A stretch of DNA of 64,000 nucleotides from Sediminimonas sp. GTDB taxonomy: Bacteria; Pseudomonadota; Alphaproteobacteria; Rhodobacterales; Rhodobacteraceae. Below the pieces are notes generated by a model. That model saw only the letters and a list, made by a program, of their open reading frames with translations. It was not told the origin of the DNA and did not search any database. Where the stretch lies: NCBI RefSeq assembly GCF_024637375.1, contig NZ_JAGXFK010000087.1, positions 35,366 to 99,365 on the forward strand, given 5' to 3'. The position numbers were made by a program, and so were the translations under genes. Below, piece by piece: positions 50,748-60,109 of the stretch. Position 1 is the stretch's first letter. Each line of letters starts with the position of its first letter.

Positions 50748-51865
50748 CACACGCGCATCGGCATGACCACGTAGACGGCGCTGGTGTCGTTGCCCTCGCG
50801 CATCAGCGTCGGATCGCCCGAGGAATTGAACAGGAATACCGCGTTCTCGCGGTCAACCTGGCTGGCAATTTCCAGCAGGTACTTCGCGTTGAACCCGATT
50901 TCCAGTCGCTCGTCGCCATAAGCCACGGCCAGTTCTTCCTCGGCGGCGCCGCTGTCGGGGGCATTCACCGACAGCACCAGGCGGTCCTCGTCGAGAGTCA
51001 TCTTGACCGCGCGCGAGCGTTCGGAGCTGACGGTCGCGACCCGATCGACGGCGGACGCGAATTCGCGCGCGTCCACTTCCATCTTGCGCGTGTTCCCCTG
51101 CGGGATGACACGGGTGTAGTCGGGAAAGGTGCCGTCGATCACCTTGGATGTCAGGGTAATACCAGGCGTGGCGAAGCGTACCTTGGTCTCGCTCACCGAC
51201 ACGGCGATCTGCGTGTCGTCGTCTTCCAGCAGCTTGCGCAACTCGCCCACCGTCTTGCGCGGCACGATCACGCCGGGCATATCGGCGGCGCCCTCGGGCA
51301 GATCGGCGTCGATCCGGGCCAGGCGGTGGCCGTCAGTGGCCACGCAGCGCAGCACACGGCCGCCTTCCGCCTCGGCCACGTGCATGTAGACCCCGTTGAG
51401 GTAATAGCGCGTCTCCTCGGTGGAGATGGCGAACTTGGACTTGTCGAAAAGCCGCCGCAACACCGGCGCCGGGGCGCTGAAATTACACGCGTATTCGGAA
51501 CTTGCCATGACCGGGAAATCCTCGCGCGGCAACGTCGCGAGGTTGAAATGCGACCGCCCCGCCTGCACCGAAAGGCGTCCGGCGGCGCTGTCCTCGCTCA
51601 GGGTGATCAACGCTCCGTCGGGCAGCTTTCGCACGATTTCGTGCAGGGTCATCGCCGAAACCGTGGTCGCGCCCGCGCGTTCCACCTTTGCCGGCGCGAT
51701 ATCGACCACCTCGATATCCAGGTCGGTGGCGCGGAATTGCACCTGGTCGCCTTCGGCCTCGATCAGCAGGTTGGCAAGAATCGGGATCGTGTTGCGTCGT
51801 TCGACGACCGATTGCGCCTGGCTGACAGCCTTGAGCAGCGCGCCGCGTTCAATGCTCAGTTTCAT
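50747..51865 (-). CDS. dnaN: DNA polymerase III beta sliding clamp
   Basis: 372 residues, three repeated clamp domains. The start KLSIERGALLKAVSQAQSVVERRNTIPILANLLIEA and the ending NTSAVYVVMPMRV are diagnostic; VIPQGNTRKMEVDAREFASAVDRVAT is the third-domain entry. The ATG at 51865 follows GGAACGAGG. dnaA is upstream on the same strand, separated by 153 bases that contain a terminator hairpin. Confidence 0.97.
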   Translation of the reverse strand: MKLSIERGALLKAVSQAQSVVERRNTIPILANLLIEAEGDQVQFRATDLDIEVVDIAPAKVERAGATTVSAMTLHEIVRKLPDGALITLSEDSAAGRLSVQAGRSHFNLATLPREDFPVMASSEYACNFSAPAPVLRRLFDKSKFAISTEETRYYLNGVYMHVAEAEGGRVLRCVATDGHRLARIDADLPEGAADMPGVIVPRKTVGELRKLLEDDDTQIAVSVSETKVRFATPGITLTSKVIDGTFPDYTRVIPQGNTRKMEVDAREFASAVDRVATVSSERSRAVKMTLDEDRLVLSVNAPDSGAAEEELAVAYGDERLEIGFNAKYLLEIASQVDRENAVFLFNSSGDPTLMREGNDTSAVYVVMPMRV

Positions 51866-51950
51866 GACCCTCGTTCCCTTTCCTGCCGGGTGGGGCAAGG
51901 TATCGGTTTCCCCGGCCGGCTCAAGATGTTTTTTTCGGAGTTTTGTCCAA

Positions 51951-51989
51951 CGGAAACGCGGGGGCGTCAAGACTGCAAGCCCCCGCGTT
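51951..51989 (-). terminator. Terminator hairpin between dnaA and dnaN
   Basis: Perfect 11-bp stem (51955-51965 with 51979-51989) around a 13-base loop, then TTTCCG read leftwards. It lies 30 bases after the dnaA stop, suggesting dnaN is expressed at least partly from its own promoter in the 85 bases that follow. Confidence 0.6.
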
Positions 51990-52018
51990 GTCGCACGCGG
52001 GGGGCGGGCGGCGACCCG

Positions 52019-53392
52019 TCAGGCCTCGAGCGTGCGGCGCAGCATTTCCAGATCCTCGGCGATCTGACCATCCTGGGTCTTCAAATCCTCGATCCGACGA
52101 ACACCATGCATGACGGTGGTGTGATCGCGCCCGCCGAAACGGCGGCCGATTTCCGGCAGCGACCGGCTGGTCAGGTGCTTGCACAAATACATCGCTACCT
52201 GCCGCGGTCGCGCATAGCTGCGCACGCGCTTGGGCCCGATCATGTCGGACAAGCGGATGTTGTAGTGCTCGCTGACGCGGCGCTGGATTTCCTCGATGGT
52301 GATCTTGCGTTCCGAGGCGCGCAGCACATCGGCCAGGCAATCCTGCGTCAGTTCCATCGTGATCTCGCGCCCGACCAGCGAGGCAAAGGCGAAAAGCCGG
52401 GTCAGCGCGCCTTCCAGAACCCGGACATTGGTGCTGATCCGGTGGGCGAGGAATTCGAGCACGCCATCGCTAACCTCAAGCCCCGGATACTGCTTGCGGT
52501 GGGTTTCGACCTTGGTTTGCAGAATTCCGAGCCGCAATTCGTAATCGGTGGGATGCAGGTCAACGACCAGGCCGCATTGCAGGCGGCTTTTGATCCGGTC
52601 TTCCAGATCCATTATCTCGCCCGGCGCGCGATCGGCGGAGATGATGATCTGCTTGTTGCCGTCAACCAGCGCGTTGAAGGTGTGAAAGAACTCTTCCTGG
52701 GTCGAGCCCTTGCCGGCGATGAACTGGACATCATCGACCATCAGAACATCGACCGAGCGGAACAGTTCCTTGAAATCCATCATCTTGCTGTCGCGCAGCG
52801 CCTGCACGAACCGGTACATGAACTGTTCCGCCGACAGGTAGACGACGTTGAGTTCGGGGCGGCGGCTGCGCAACTCCCACGCAATGGCGTGCATCAGGTG
52901 CGTCTTGCCCAGCCCGACGCCGCCATAGAGGAAAAGCGGATTGAACGTGACCGGCCCGCCCTCGGCAACGCGGCGTGCCGCGGCGTGGGCCAGTTCGTTG
53001 GGCTTGCCCACCACGAAGGTGTCGAAGGTGAACCGCTCGTCCAGGGGCGCGCCCGGTACGGCGCCGCCGCGTCCGGTTTCGCGGTCGCGGCCCTGCTGCG
53101 CGCCGTCCGGCGTTTTGCGGGCCGGGCGCCCATTGCCGCGTGGCGCGCCGTGCTCGACCACCTGGAAATGAATGCGCCGGACGTCTTCGCCGGCCTGGAT
53201 GAACTTGTGCAAAATCAGATCGCCGAAGTTCTGCGAGACGTAATTGCCCAGAAAACTGGTCGGCACCCGGAAGGTCACGACACCTTCGGAAATCTCGGCG
53301 AATTCAAGAGGCTCGATCCAGTTCGTATAGTTGTTCTTGCCCACAGTCGCGAGCAGCCCTTGTTGCAACTCGCCCCATTGATCCTGTGTCAT
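52019..53392 (-). CDS. dnaA: Chromosomal replication initiator DnaA
   Basis: 457 residues. Domain I starts TQDQWGELQQGLLATVGKNNYTNWIEPLEF; a low-complexity linker (PARKTPDGAQQGRDRETGRG region) is domain II; domain III has Walker A LYGGVGLGKTHLMHAI and Walker B VDVLMVDDVQFIAGK; domain IV has the DNA-binding KRVRSYARPRQVAMYLCKHLT and GGRDHTTVMHGVRRIE. The ATG at 53392 matches the family start; an upstream codon at 53407 is less likely. Transcribed away from a long gap before rpsT. Confidence 0.98.
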   Translation of the reverse strand: MTQDQWGELQQGLLATVGKNNYTNWIEPLEFAEISEGVVTFRVPTSFLGNYVSQNFGDLILHKFIQAGEDVRRIHFQVVEHGAPRGNGRPARKTPDGAQQGRDRETGRGGAVPGAPLDERFTFDTFVVGKPNELAHAAARRVAEGGPVTFNPLFLYGGVGLGKTHLMHAIAWELRSRRPELNVVYLSAEQFMYRFVQALRDSKMMDFKELFRSVDVLMVDDVQFIAGKGSTQEEFFHTFNALVDGNKQIIISADRAPGEIMDLEDRIKSRLQCGLVVDLHPTDYELRLGILQTKVETHRKQYPGLEVSDGVLEFLAHRISTNVRVLEGALTRLFAFASLVGREITMELTQDCLADVLRASERKITIEEIQRRVSEHYNIRLSDMIGPKRVRSYARPRQVAMYLCKHLTSRSLPEIGRRFGGRDHTTVMHGVRRIEDLKTQDGQIAEDLEMLRRTLEA

Positions 53393-53854
53393 GCGTCCCC
53401 GTTCCACACCGTTTCCATTCCGCCTGCGGACATAGACACCAACGCATCCGCATTACTGATACCGGCACGCGATACCCCCGTCGCACGCACCACCGCCACG
53501 GCGGTGGAGAATGCGGCCTGTACCGGACCGTCTGCACGCGACCGACCACACCCTGCCGTTGCTGCCGGATCGCCGGCACGCCACGGGTGGCCGCGAGAAA
53601 CGCGCACTGCAACTTGTCGGACAAGGCCAGGGTATACCCCTGAATTCAGCACAAGCGGTCATACGGCACTGCGGGGCAGCACGCACAACTGCACGTTGTC
53701 GGCCCGCAATTTCGGGCTTGTGACCTGGCCTGTCCCCCCAAGACGACGTGAATCGCACCCGCAAGGTAGCAACGCGGCTCTGGCACTGGCAACTGAACTT
53801 ACGCCTTGACTCCGATATCGCGAAAAAGAATCTCGGATGCATTGAAATACCACA
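53393..53854. other. Long non-coding gap between rpsT and dnaA
   Basis: More than 450 bases without a convincing gene on either strand; the open frames here have no recognisable content. I looked for the DnaA box TTATNCACA on both strands and found no exact copy, and there is no long AT-rich stretch, so evidence for oriC is lacking. It must contain the dnaA promoter, but no good -35/-10 pair stands out. A 10-base palindrome GGGTATACCC lies at 53630-53639. Confidence 0.5.
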
Positions 53855-53889
53855 CAAAACGCGAAAAGCGCCGCACATGGCGACGCTTT
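53855..53889 (-). terminator. Intrinsic terminator of rpsT
   Basis: Read leftwards, a 10-bp stem (53889-53880 with 53874-53865, one G-U pair) with a five-base loop leads into TTTTCGCGTTTTG. It starts 38 bases past the rpsT stop. Confidence 0.8.
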
Positions 53890-53926
53890 GAAACGCGGTG
53901 CGTTTTGGCGACTGTGGCGTTGCGGA

Positions 53927-54190
53927 TCAGCCGAGCGCCTTGACGCGCGATGCCAGCCGCGAAACCTTCCGCGCTGCGGTGTTCTTGTGGAACACGCCCT
54001 TGGTGACGCCGCGCATCAGTTCGGGTTCAGCCGCGCGCAGGGCGGCGGTGGCCGCGTCCTTGTCGCCGGAGGCGATTGCCTCTTCGACCTTGCGCAACTG
54101 GGTGCGGATGCGCGAGCGGCGCGCCTTGTTGATCTGGTAACGGTTTTCGTTCTGACGGGCGCGTTTCTTGGATTGCGGCGTGTTGGCCAT
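53927..54190 (-). CDS. rpsT: 30S ribosomal protein S20
   Basis: 87 residues, very basic, starting [20 protein letters not shown] and ending [18 protein letters not shown]; length and sequence are typical for S20. It has its own promoter 117 bases upstream and its own terminator, so it is a single-gene unit between echA and dnaA, a common alphaproteobacterial arrangement. Confidence 0.97.
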   Translation of the reverse strand: MANTPQSKKRARQNENRYQINKARRSRIRTQLRKVEEAIASGDKDAATAALRAAEPELMRGVTKGVFHKNTAARKVSRLASRVKALG

Positions 54191-54306
54191 GTCTGTTCCC
54201 TTGCTTCCGGGCTGTTACGATATCTCTTGCGCATTTCAGCTCGACCGGGTGGGAACCACCGGAAGTGTCCTGCCAGAGCGGGCATCACGCGCATTTACAT
54301 CGGGCG

Positions 54307-54334
54307 CCTATACGCCAATTCCAAGCGGTTGCAA
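54307..54334 (-). promoter_or_regulatory. Predicted rpsT promoter
   Basis: Read leftwards, TTGCAA (54334-54329) and TATAGG (54312-54307) are 16 bases apart. The leader before rpsT would be about 110 bases, long enough for S20 autoregulation, though I see no proven element. Confidence 0.6.
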
Positions 54335-54397
54335 AGGGCAAAATCCCCGCCTCGCAGGCGCCGCGACGCCCTCGCCCCGGACGTGCGTCTGCGCCGC

Positions 54398-55174
54398 TCA
54401 GCGGTCGCGGAACTGCGCGCTGCGCTTTTCCAGGAAGGCGTTCATGCCTTCCTTCTGATCATCTGTCGCGAACAGCGAATGGAACACCCGCCGTTCGAAC
54501 AGCAACCCCTCGCGCAGGGTCGTCTCGTAGGACCGATTCACCGCCTCCTTGACCACCATCGTGGTGATCATGGATTTTTCGGCGATCTTCTCGGCGGCGC
54601 TCATCGCTTCTTCCATGAGCTTCTTGGCCGGCACCACGCGGCTGACAAGGCCCGAGCGCTCGGCCTCTTCGGCTTCCATGAAGCGGCCGGTCAGGTTCAT
54701 GTCCATCGCCTTGGACTTACCCACAAGCCGGGTCAGGCGCTGCGTACCGCCGATGCCGGCCACGACGCCGAGGTTTATTTCGGGCTGGCCGAACTTGGCG
54801 GTATCCGAGCAGATGATGAAATCGCACATCATCGCCAGTTCGCACCCGCCGCCCAGCGCATAGCCCGACACCGCCGCGATGATCGGCTTGCGCACGCGCA
54901 TGATCTGTTCGGTTTCGGGCGTGAAGAGATCCCCGGCGAAGACATCGGCAAAGCTTTTCTCGCTCATCATCTTGATGTCGGCGCCGGCGGCGAAGGCCTT
55001 GTCCGACCCGGTGATGACGATACACCGCACCTTGTCGTTCTTCTGTGCCTCGGTCAGCGCCTGCGCCAGCTCGCTCAGCAGCGTTTCGCTCAACGCGTTC
55101 ATGGCTTCGGGGCGGTTGAGCTTCATCAGGGCAATGTGATCTTCGATTTCGACGATGATCGTCTCATAGGCCAT
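54398..55174 (-). CDS. Enoyl-CoA hydratase (crotonase family)
   Basis: 258 residues; hydrates trans-2-enoyl-CoA in fatty-acid or amino-acid breakdown. Oxyanion-hole region AFAAGADIKMM near 60-70, the first catalytic glutamate in GYALGGGCELAMMCD, the second in FGQPEINLGVVAGIGGTQRL. Both glutamates being present supports true hydratase activity. It lies between mutM and rpsT on the same strand; chain-length preference unknown. Confidence 0.92.
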   Translation of the reverse strand: MAYETIIVEIEDHIALMKLNRPEAMNALSETLLSELAQALTEAQKNDKVRCIVITGSDKAFAAGADIKMMSEKSFADVFAGDLFTPETEQIMRVRKPIIAAVSGYALGGGCELAMMCDFIICSDTAKFGQPEINLGVVAGIGGTQRLTRLVGKSKAMDMNLTGRFMEAEEAERSGLVSRVVPAKKLMEEAMSAAEKIAEKSMITTMVVKEAVNRSYETTLREGLLFERRVFHSLFATDDQKEGMNAFLEKRSAQFRDR

Positions 55175-55238
55175 GAAATCTGCTTTCGCTTGTTTCGATC
55201 AGGCCCGACTCCTGACCCATTCGCGGAGTCGGTTCAAG

Positions 55239-56090
55239 CTATCTTTGACAGCGCGGGCAGTAGAAGCTCGACCGCCCCGACTGCACGATGCGGCGCACCG
55301 TTCCGCTGCAGCCCGGTGTCCGGCACGGGGCGCCCTCGCGGCCGTAGACATCGAAACGGTGCTGGAAATATCCCAGTTCGCCATCGGTGCGACGGTGGTC
55401 GCGCAGTGACGAGCCGCCCGCCGCGATCGCGTCGCGCAGTACCTGCCGGATCACCGGGACCAGCGCCGCAACGCGCGACGCCGCGATCCGTCCCGCCCTC
55501 CGCCGCGGCGAGATGCCGGCGCGGTAAAGCGCCTCGCAGACATATATATTTCCCAGCCCGGCCAGGATTCTCTGATCCAGCAGCGCCGACTTGACCGGCG
55601 CCCGGCGCCCGCGCAGCGCGGCAATCAGATAGGGTTCGTCAAAGGCGTTTCCCAGCGGCTCGGGGCCAAGCGACGCTAGCAGCGGGTGCGCCTCCTGCGC
55701 GGCAGTGGGTAACAAATCCATCGCTCCGAAACGGCGCGGATCGTTGAAGGTGATCCGCGCGCCATTGTCCATGTCGAGGATGACATGATCGTGCTTTTCC
55801 GGCGTCGCGTGGGCGTGCAGGAAATCGCCGGTTGGATCGCCCGAAACCAGCATCCGCCCCGACATGCCCAGGTGGATCAGCAGCGACTCGTCCGAATCAA
55901 GATCGGCGAGGATGTATTTCGACCGCCGCCTGAGCACCGTGACCCGCCGCCCCGTCAGCCGCGCGGCCATATCCGGCGGGAACGGCCAGCGCAGATCGGC
56001 GCGTTTGAGCGTGGCCCGCGCGATACGATGCCCCTCCATTACCGGGGCAAGACCACGGCGCACGGTTTCGACCTCGGGCAGTTCCGGCAT
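55239..56090 (-). CDS. mutM: Formamidopyrimidine-DNA glycosylase MutM (Fpg)
   Basis: 283 residues; excises 8-oxoguanine and nicks the site. The catalytic N-terminal proline is in [14 protein letters not shown]. The lysine motif is in [10 protein letters not shown], the H2TH domain around [21 protein letters not shown], and the C-terminal zinc finger is CRTPGC and FYCPRCQ. AGGAGG precedes the ATG. Divergent from ubiE, as in many alphaproteobacteria. The same oxidised-guanine defence as MutT at 18 kb. Confidence 0.96.
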   Translation of the reverse strand: MPELPEVETVRRGLAPVMEGHRIARATLKRADLRWPFPPDMAARLTGRRVTVLRRRSKYILADLDSDESLLIHLGMSGRMLVSGDPTGDFLHAHATPEKHDHVILDMDNGARITFNDPRRFGAMDLLPTAAQEAHPLLASLGPEPLGNAFDEPYLIAALRGRRAPVKSALLDQRILAGLGNIYVCEALYRAGISPRRRAGRIAASRVAALVPVIRQVLRDAIAAGGSSLRDHRRTDGELGYFQHRFDVYGREGAPCRTPGCSGTVRRIVQSGRSSFYCPRCQR

Positions 56091-56122
56091 GGGCACCTCC
56101 TGATCAGGGACATACGGGCGCA

Positions 56123-56150
56123 TTGCAGCCGCCCGCCCGCGCCCTATAAG
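56123..56150 (+). promoter_or_regulatory. Predicted ubiE-ubiB promoter
   Basis: TTGCAG at 56123-56128 and TATAAG at 56145-56150 with a 16-base spacer. The start near 56157 would leave a short leader of about 24 bases. Confidence 0.55.
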
Positions 56151-56180
56151 AAGGGTGAGGTATAGGATCGGCAAGGTTTG

Positions 56181-56933
56181 ATGAGCGAGCAGGACGACAG
56201 AACCACGCATTTCGGCTACCAGACGGTGCCGGAATCGGAAAAAGCGACGCGCGTGCGCGGGGTGTTCGGCAGCGTCGCCTCGAAATACGACCTGATGAAC
56301 GACGTCATGTCGGCCGGCATTCACCGCATCTGGAAGGATGCAATGATGGATTGGCTGGCACCGCGTCCGGGCACGCGGCTGCTGGACGTGGCGGGGGGAA
56401 CCGGTGACATCGCGTTCCGCTACCTCGCACGGGCCGGCCATGGTCACGCCACCGTGCTCGACCTGACCGAGCCGATGCTGATCGAGGGGCGCAAGCGCGC
56501 CGAGGCCGCGCAGCTTGCCGATTCGCTCGACTGGGTCGTGGGCGATGCGATGGCGCTGCCGTTCGCCGATGCAAGTTTCGACACCTATACGATCAGCTTC
56601 GGCATCCGCAACGTCACCCGCCCGGCCGATGCGCTGGCCGAGGCATGGCGCGTGCTGCGCCCCGGCGGGCGGCTTATGGTGCTGGAATTCAGCCAGATAC
56701 CCAACGACCTGATGCAACGGGTATACGACATCTACAGTTTCAACATGATCCCGCGCATGGGTCAGCTTATCGCGGGCGACCGCGACAGCTACCAGTACCT
56801 CGTCGAATCGATCCGCCGCTTTCCCGACCAGGAGACATTCCTGGGGATGCTGCGCGATGCCGGGTTCGAGCAGGCGAAATACCGCAACCTGAGCATGGGT
56901 GTCGCGGCCCTGCATTCCGGCTGGAAACTCTGA
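56181..56933 (+). CDS. ubiE: Ubiquinone/menaquinone C-methyltransferase UbiE
   Basis: 250 residues. The opening [32 protein letters not shown] is diagnostic when read as separate blocks; SAM motif I is [15 protein letters not shown] near 68-82; the family's ending [15 protein letters not shown] is intact. Methylates the ring carbon in quinone synthesis. ubiB follows after three bases, so the two are co-expressed. The second methyltransferase of the pathway, ubiG, is at 10.5 kb. Confidence 0.96.
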   Translation: MSEQDDRTTHFGYQTVPESEKATRVRGVFGSVASKYDLMNDVMSAGIHRIWKDAMMDWLAPRPGTRLLDVAGGTGDIAFRYLARAGHGHATVLDLTEPMLIEGRKRAEAAQLADSLDWVVGDAMALPFADASFDTYTISFGIRNVTRPADALAEAWRVLRPGGRLMVLEFSQIPNDLMQRVYDIYSFNMIPRMGQLIAGDRDSYQYLVESIRRFPDQETFLGMLRDAGFEQAKYRNLSMGVAALHSGWKL

Positions 56934-56936
56934 GCG

Positions 56937-58472
56937 ATGCGCGGGCCCCACAACATATGGCGCCTCATGCGCACCGGCGCGACACTGGAGCGCACCGGCG
57001 CCATGGGCGTGGTGCTTGATGCCTTCGACGCGCCGCGCGCGCTGCGCATCGTGTTCCGCTCGCTGGCATGGCCGTTTCGGTGGCTGGGCTACAAGGGCGA
57101 CCCCATGATGCCGCCGGCGACGCGGGCGCTGAACGCGCTGGGGCCGGCCTACATCAAGTTCGGACAGATTCTTTCCACTCGGCCCGATGTCGTGGGCGAC
57201 GAACTTGCGGTTCAGTTGCGCGTGCTTCAGGACAAGCTGCCGCCGTTTTCGATCGAGGCGGCCAAGGCCAGCATCGAGGACGAGCTGGGCGTCGCCGTAG
57301 ACGCGGCGTTCGTGGACTTGTCGGAACCCGTCGCCGCAGCCTCGATCGCGCAAGTACACCGCGCGCGGCGACGCGACAACGGCCAGGACGTGGCGGTAAA
57401 GGTGCTGCGCCCGGGGATCGAACGCGCCTTCCGCCGCGACATCGACGCCTTTTACTTTGCCGCCGGCATGATCGAATTGCTGTCGCCAAGCTCGCGACGG
57501 CTGCGCCCGACCGAGGTGATCGCCCATTTCGAAGGTGTGGTCATGGGCGAGCTGGACCTGCGACTCGAAGCCGCGTCGGCATCGGAATTCGCGGCCAACA
57601 CCGGAGACGACGACGGATTCAGCCTACCCGAGGTGCAATGGCCGCTATCGGCGCGACGGGTGATGACGATGACATGGGCCGAGGGCGTGCCCCTAGGCGA
57701 CAACGCCGCGCTGGATGCCGCCGGGCACGACCGCGCGGCGCTGGGCCAGCGCGTGCTGCGGTTGTTTCTCAGCCACGCGCTGCGCGACGGGTTCTTCCAT
57801 GCCGACATGCACCAGGGCAACCTGAAGGTCGCGGCGAATGGCGACATCATCGCCTACGACTTCGGCATCATGGGGCATATCGACGAGTACACACGCCGCG
57901 TTTATGCCGAGATCCTCTACGGATTCATCAAGCGCGACTACCAGCGCGTCGCCGAAGTGCATTTCGAGGCGGGGTACGTGCCCGCCGACCGCAATGTCGA
58001 CGAGTTCGCCCGTGCCCTGCGCGCGGTCGGCGAGCCGATCTTCGGCATGGATGCCTCGCACATCTCGATGGGGCGGTTGCTGAGCTACCTGTTCGAGGTG
58101 ACCGAACGGTTCGGCATGGAAACCCGGACCGAACTGATCCTGCTGCAACGCACCATGGTGGTGGTCGAAGGGGTGTCGCGTTCCCTGTATCCGCAGATCA
58201 ACATCTGGGAGGTCGCCAAGCCCATCGTCGAGGACTACATCCGCCAGAGCATCGGTCCCCGCGCCCTGAGCCGCGACCTGGCCCGCACGGCGCAAGTGCT
58301 GGCGCGGTTCGGCCCGCGTCTGCCGCGGCTGGTGGAGGCCGCGCTGATCCGGCAGGCCGCGGACCCAGAACCGGCGCCGCGCCCCAGCCGCTTGTGGCCC
58401 GCCATGTGGGTGATCGGCGGTACTGCCGCAGGGGCCGGTGGCATGTTCGCCGCCCTGGTTCTGCTGTCCTGA
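56937..58472 (+). CDS. ubiB: Ubiquinone biosynthesis regulatory kinase-like UbiB
   Basis: 511 residues of the atypical ADCK/UbiB kinase-like family. The KxGQ motif is in [13 protein letters not shown] near 63-75, the Ala-rich loop in [15 protein letters not shown], the catalytic block in [11 protein letters not shown] and DFGIMGHID. Two C-terminal hydrophobic stretches ([24 protein letters not shown]) anchor it in the membrane. It supports the hydroxylation stages of ubiquinone synthesis, probably by ATP-driven lipid handling. Confidence 0.95.
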   Translation: MRGPHNIWRLMRTGATLERTGAMGVVLDAFDAPRALRIVFRSLAWPFRWLGYKGDPMMPPATRALNALGPAYIKFGQILSTRPDVVGDELAVQLRVLQDKLPPFSIEAAKASIEDELGVAVDAAFVDLSEPVAAASIAQVHRARRRDNGQDVAVKVLRPGIERAFRRDIDAFYFAAGMIELLSPSSRRLRPTEVIAHFEGVVMGELDLRLEAASASEFAANTGDDDGFSLPEVQWPLSARRVMTMTWAEGVPLGDNAALDAAGHDRAALGQRVLRLFLSHALRDGFFHADMHQGNLKVAANGDIIAYDFGIMGHIDEYTRRVYAEILYGFIKRDYQRVAEVHFEAGYVPADRNVDEFARALRAVGEPIFGMDASHISMGRLLSYLFEVTERFGMETRTELILLQRTMVVVEGVSRSLYPQINIWEVAKPIVEDYIRQSIGPRALSRDLARTAQVLARFGPRLPRLVEAALIRQAADPEPAPRPSRLWPAMWVIGGTAAGAGGMFAALVLLS

Positions 58473-58489
58473 ACCCCGCGCGCGGGGCC

Positions 58490-59371
58490 TCAAGCCCCCT
58501 TGCGTCGCCGCAGTGCATCGCGCTCCATCGCATAACCGGCCGCGTATTCGCTCGCGCCGCAATGCATCCGCCACAGGCAATATGCCGCCATGCGCCAGTG
58601 ATGCCAAGGTGCCAGCGCGTGCAGCCGCGCGACCGTTTCGGGATCGTCATATTCGGCCAGGAACGCGGCGCGTTCAGACCCGCTCAGCGGGCTGCCGCGA
58701 TAGAGCTGCTGCATCGCGGGCGACAGGAATATCGCCAGATCCTCGACCGGGTCGCCGCGCGCCGGGCATTGCCAGTCGATCAAGATTGCCCGATCACCCT
58801 CCACCACCAGGTTTCCGGGCACCACGTCGCCGTGCAGCAGCGCGTCGCAGCGCGCCGGGGGTGGCTGCGCCTGCGCCGGTTGACGCGCCAAGTGGCGCTG
58901 CGCCTGCTCCACGGGCAGGTGGGCCAGGATGCGGCGGGTTTGCGCGACCAGGTCATCGGCATCGCCCGGCAGGGCGCGCAGTCCATCGGGCGCCGGCAAC
59001 CGGTGAAGCCGGCGCAGCAGTCGCGCCACGGGGGCCGGGTTGCCCCGCCACGCCGCGCCGGGCGCATAGCGGTAGACAAGGCAGGCGCCCTTCGGGGTGC
59101 GCAGCAGCGCCCGGAACTCGGGCGCCAATCCACGCCCCGAGAGGTGGCGCAGCGTCAGCGCCTCGGCCACCGGATCATTGGGAAACATCGGGTTCGCCGC
59201 CGCGCCCGCATATGACTTGACGACCAGGGATTCGCCCTCCGCGCCGTGTGAAACCCGCCACAGCCGATTGGTGCGCCCACCCGGCATCGCGGTCCAGCGC
59301 GCAGCCGCCGGCACGACGCCCTGCGCTTGCAGGAAACATGCAAGTTCCGTCTGGTCGTCTGCGTCCGGCAC
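58490..59371 (-). CDS. Aminoglycoside-phosphotransferase/choline-kinase fold enzyme
   Basis: 293 residues with the kinase Brenner motif LLHGDVVPGNLVVE near 175-188 and the metal-binding DWQ in ILIDWQCPARGDPVEDLA. The N-terminal lobe has SLVVKSYAG with the ATP lysine. The family covers choline, thiamine, aminoglycoside and small-molecule kinases; substrate cannot be decided. Starts with GTG. Convergent with ubiB (17-base gap), upstream of flgD on the other side. Confidence 0.8.
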   Translation of the reverse strand: MPDADDQTELACFLQAQGVVPAAARWTAMPGGRTNRLWRVSHGAEGESLVVKSYAGAAANPMFPNDPVAEALTLRHLSGRGLAPEFRALLRTPKGACLVYRYAPGAAWRGNPAPVARLLRRLHRLPAPDGLRALPGDADDLVAQTRRILAHLPVEQAQRHLARQPAQAQPPPARCDALLHGDVVPGNLVVEGDRAILIDWQCPARGDPVEDLAIFLSPAMQQLYRGSPLSGSERAAFLAEYDDPETVARLHALAPWHHWRMAAYCLWRMHCGASEYAAGYAMERDALRRRKGA

Positions 59372-59440
59372 GGTCGATTCCGATCATCTTCCAAGATGTC
59401 GGCGGACGCTAGGCAAAGCGGCCATCGGCGACAAGCCCGC

Positions 59441-60100
59441 TCAGTCGCCGGCACGCAGCGCGGTTACCGTGCCGGGTGCAACGCGCGCCCCGCCTTCGAG
59501 GATAAGGACCGGCTCGCCGTCCTCGATTCGCGCCTCGGTCACGCGCGCATAAACCTGCGCCTGCTGCGTGCCCAGCAAGGTGTCGCCAGTGTAGCTTTCC
59601 ACCTCGAAGCGGTAGCGCCCCGGTTCGACCGGGCGACCGTGGGAATCGACCCCGGCCCATGACGTGGTGCTCTCGCCCGGGGGCAGGGTACTGCGGCTGA
59701 CGACATCGCCTTGCGCGTCGCGCACGACAAGCACATGGCGCCCGGCGTCGGGTTGGGGCGCGTAGGTCAATTCCACCGGCGCGCCATCGAAACGGCCCGA
59801 AACCGGGGCGCGTACCTGCATGCCGATCCACCCGGCCAGGTCGCTGATACCGCTGGCGATTTGCGCCGAAAGCCCCGAGAGAAGGTCATTGGTCAGAACC
59901 TGCTGCTCGACCGATGAGAACGTGGCCAGTTGCACCGCGTAATCGGTTGAATCGACCGGATTCATCGGATCCTGGTTGCGCATCTGCGCCGTCAGCATTT
60001 TCAGGAAGGTCTCGAAATCCGAGCTGATCGCACCCGCGCCGGAGGTCTTCGATGGTTGCGGTTGCGTGCCGGTCTGTGCGGCTGTCGCGGCGATGTCCAT
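59441..60100 (-). CDS. flgD: Flagellar hook assembly scaffold FlgD
   Basis: 219 residues. The N-terminal export and cap region FETFLKMLTAQMRNQDPMNPVDSTDYAVQLATFSSVEQQ is diagnostic (DFETFLKMLTAQMRNQDP as one block). The C-terminal part has the FlgD Ig-like strands (TSWAGVDSHGRPVEPGRYRFEVE). It caps the growing hook and is directly downstream of fliK (9 bases), which sets hook length. Confidence 0.93.
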   Translation of the reverse strand: MDIAATAAQTGTQPQPSKTSGAGAISSDFETFLKMLTAQMRNQDPMNPVDSTDYAVQLATFSSVEQQVLTNDLLSGLSAQIASGISDLAGWIGMQVRAPVSGRFDGAPVELTYAPQPDAGRHVLVVRDAQGDVVSRSTLPPGESTTSWAGVDSHGRPVEPGRYRFEVESYTGDTLLGTQQAQVYARVTEARIEDGEPVLILEGGARVAPGTVTALRAGD

Positions 60101-60109
60101 GATTGACTC

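Noticed and set aside
53389..53652. Small gene upstream of dnaA on the - strand (about 87 codons)
   Set aside because: Overlaps the dnaA start, no ribosome site, low-complexity translation without domain signs.
53393..53926. oriC next to dnaA
   Set aside because: No exact DnaA box or AT-rich region found; position alone is not enough.
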